Positions 47,671 through 47,755 of a stretch of 47,755 nucleotides of DNA are shown here, piece after piece. The position numbers were made by a program, and so were the translations under genes. Source of the stretch: Nitrospirota bacterium (GTDB lineage: Bacteria; Nitrospirota; Nitrospiria; 2-01-FULL-66-17); the NCBI GenBank assembly GCA_040757335.1, contig JBFLXB010000030.1, positions 1 to 47,755 of the forward strand. Reading direction: 5' to 3'. How positions within the stretch are numbered: position 1 is the stretch's first letter; each line of letters starts with the position of its first letter. Below the pieces are notes generated by a model. It was not told the origin of the DNA. It saw only the letters and a list, made by a program, of their open reading frames with translations, and did no database searches.

Positions 47671-47755
47671 ATGATCATTGGAGTCTGTCGGATCGAGCTT
47701 CATTTGCCGGACCGGCACTCGTTAAAGGAGAAGCGACAGGTGGTCAAGAGCTTGA
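47671..47755 (+). CDS. YlxP-like DUF503 protein (partial, cut by window end)
   Basis: Only 28 codons are present: MIIGVCRIELHLPD, then RHSLKEKRQVVKSL. This is the N-terminal signature of DUF503/YlxP (SLKxKRxVVKSL), a small protein usually encoded between infB and rbfA. An in-frame ATG at 47665 is an alternative start. Its position extends the rimP-nusA-infB operon; rbfA would be expected beyond the window. Confidence 0.75.
   Translation, partial: MIIGVCRIELHLPDRHSLKEKRQVVKSL

Noticed and set aside
1-47755. tRNA, rRNA, integrase or toxin-antitoxin genes
   Set aside because: None were recognised by eye on either strand; a tRNA or profile scan would be needed to exclude small ones.

Overview
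The window is GC-rich, gene-dense bacterial chromosome. It holds about 44 protein genes, no rRNA or tRNA that I could recognise, no CRISPR array, and no transposase or phage gene. LPS heptose genes (gmhA, a stand-alone rfaE2 nucleotidyltransferase), Sec-exported SurA/PpiC-type foldases and lipoproteins point to a Gram-negative cell. The compact five-gene 2-oxoacid:ferredoxin oxidoreductase (extra epsilon subunit, alpha, beta, gamma, two-cluster ferredoxin) is the type known from organisms running the reductive TCA cycle, such as Nitrospira and Hydrogenobacter. Together with the 120-210 bp intergenic repeats, this makes a Nitrospirota-like bacterium my best guess. That assignment is inference; no 16S or marker search was possible.

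Layout. 1-6,930: minus-strand housekeeping and envelope block: gmhA, a deoxyhypusine-synthase-like gene, rfaE2, mfd and surA, followed by a repeat at the far left. 6,990-9,965: a miniature inverted-repeat element, then a HEAT-repeat membrane protein translationally coupled to a GT2-like protein that has lost its catalytic motifs. 9,962-15,200: MFS transporter, thioredoxin-like [2Fe-2S] ferredoxin, a large lipoprotein with a structured upstream region, and a Glu/Leu-type dehydrogenase. 15,295-20,066: rarA, then a tetrahydrofolate block (5-formyl-THF cyclo-ligase, folD, metF, panB). 20,257-24,507: the oxidoreductase operon, with a strong promoter, a long leader containing a terminator-like hairpin, and a terminator at the end. 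24,527-28,892: small zinc-ribbon protein, DUF1841 pair, degenerate ATP-grasp-like protein, fibronectin-III lipoprotein, CinA-like protein. 28,939-34,643: fatty-acid desaturase with a coiled-coil tail, chagasin-like inhibitor, fabI-serB, VOC protein, PpiC foldase, zinc-ribbon protein. 34,705-43,202: histone-deacetylase-like amidohydrolase, HAD phosphatases, alpha/beta hydrolase, adenosine deaminase, beta-hydroxyacid dehydrogenase-cupin-EEP operon, methyltransferase and D-amino-acid aminotransferase. 43,215-end: rimP-nusA-infB-ylxP, with an attenuator-like rimP leader.

Two genome-scale patterns stand out. First, one family of imperfectly palindromic repeats, ending in GGAGCCTGT-like sequence or its complement, occurs seven times. 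It always lies at gene 3' ends, and its terminal bases repeatedly form or touch the stop codon of the adjacent gene. Second, clear sigma-70-type promoters (TTGNNN, 17-18 bp, TATNNT) are readable in this GC-rich DNA. Several are so close to the start codon that the mRNA should have a leader of 0-7 nt and no Shine-Dalgarno site.

Functionally, the THF block supplies one-carbon units for methionine and pantothenate. The oxidoreductase would carboxylate acetyl-CoA or succinyl-CoA, or run in the oxidative direction, using ferredoxin. The envelope genes build heptose-containing LPS and fold outer-membrane proteins. I found no obvious new multi-gene defence or biosynthetic system. The best candidates for new biology are the HEAT/pseudo-glycosyltransferase pair, the stop-codon-associated repeats, the leaderless promoters, the oxidoreductase leader RNA and the palindrome inside the gmhA promoter.
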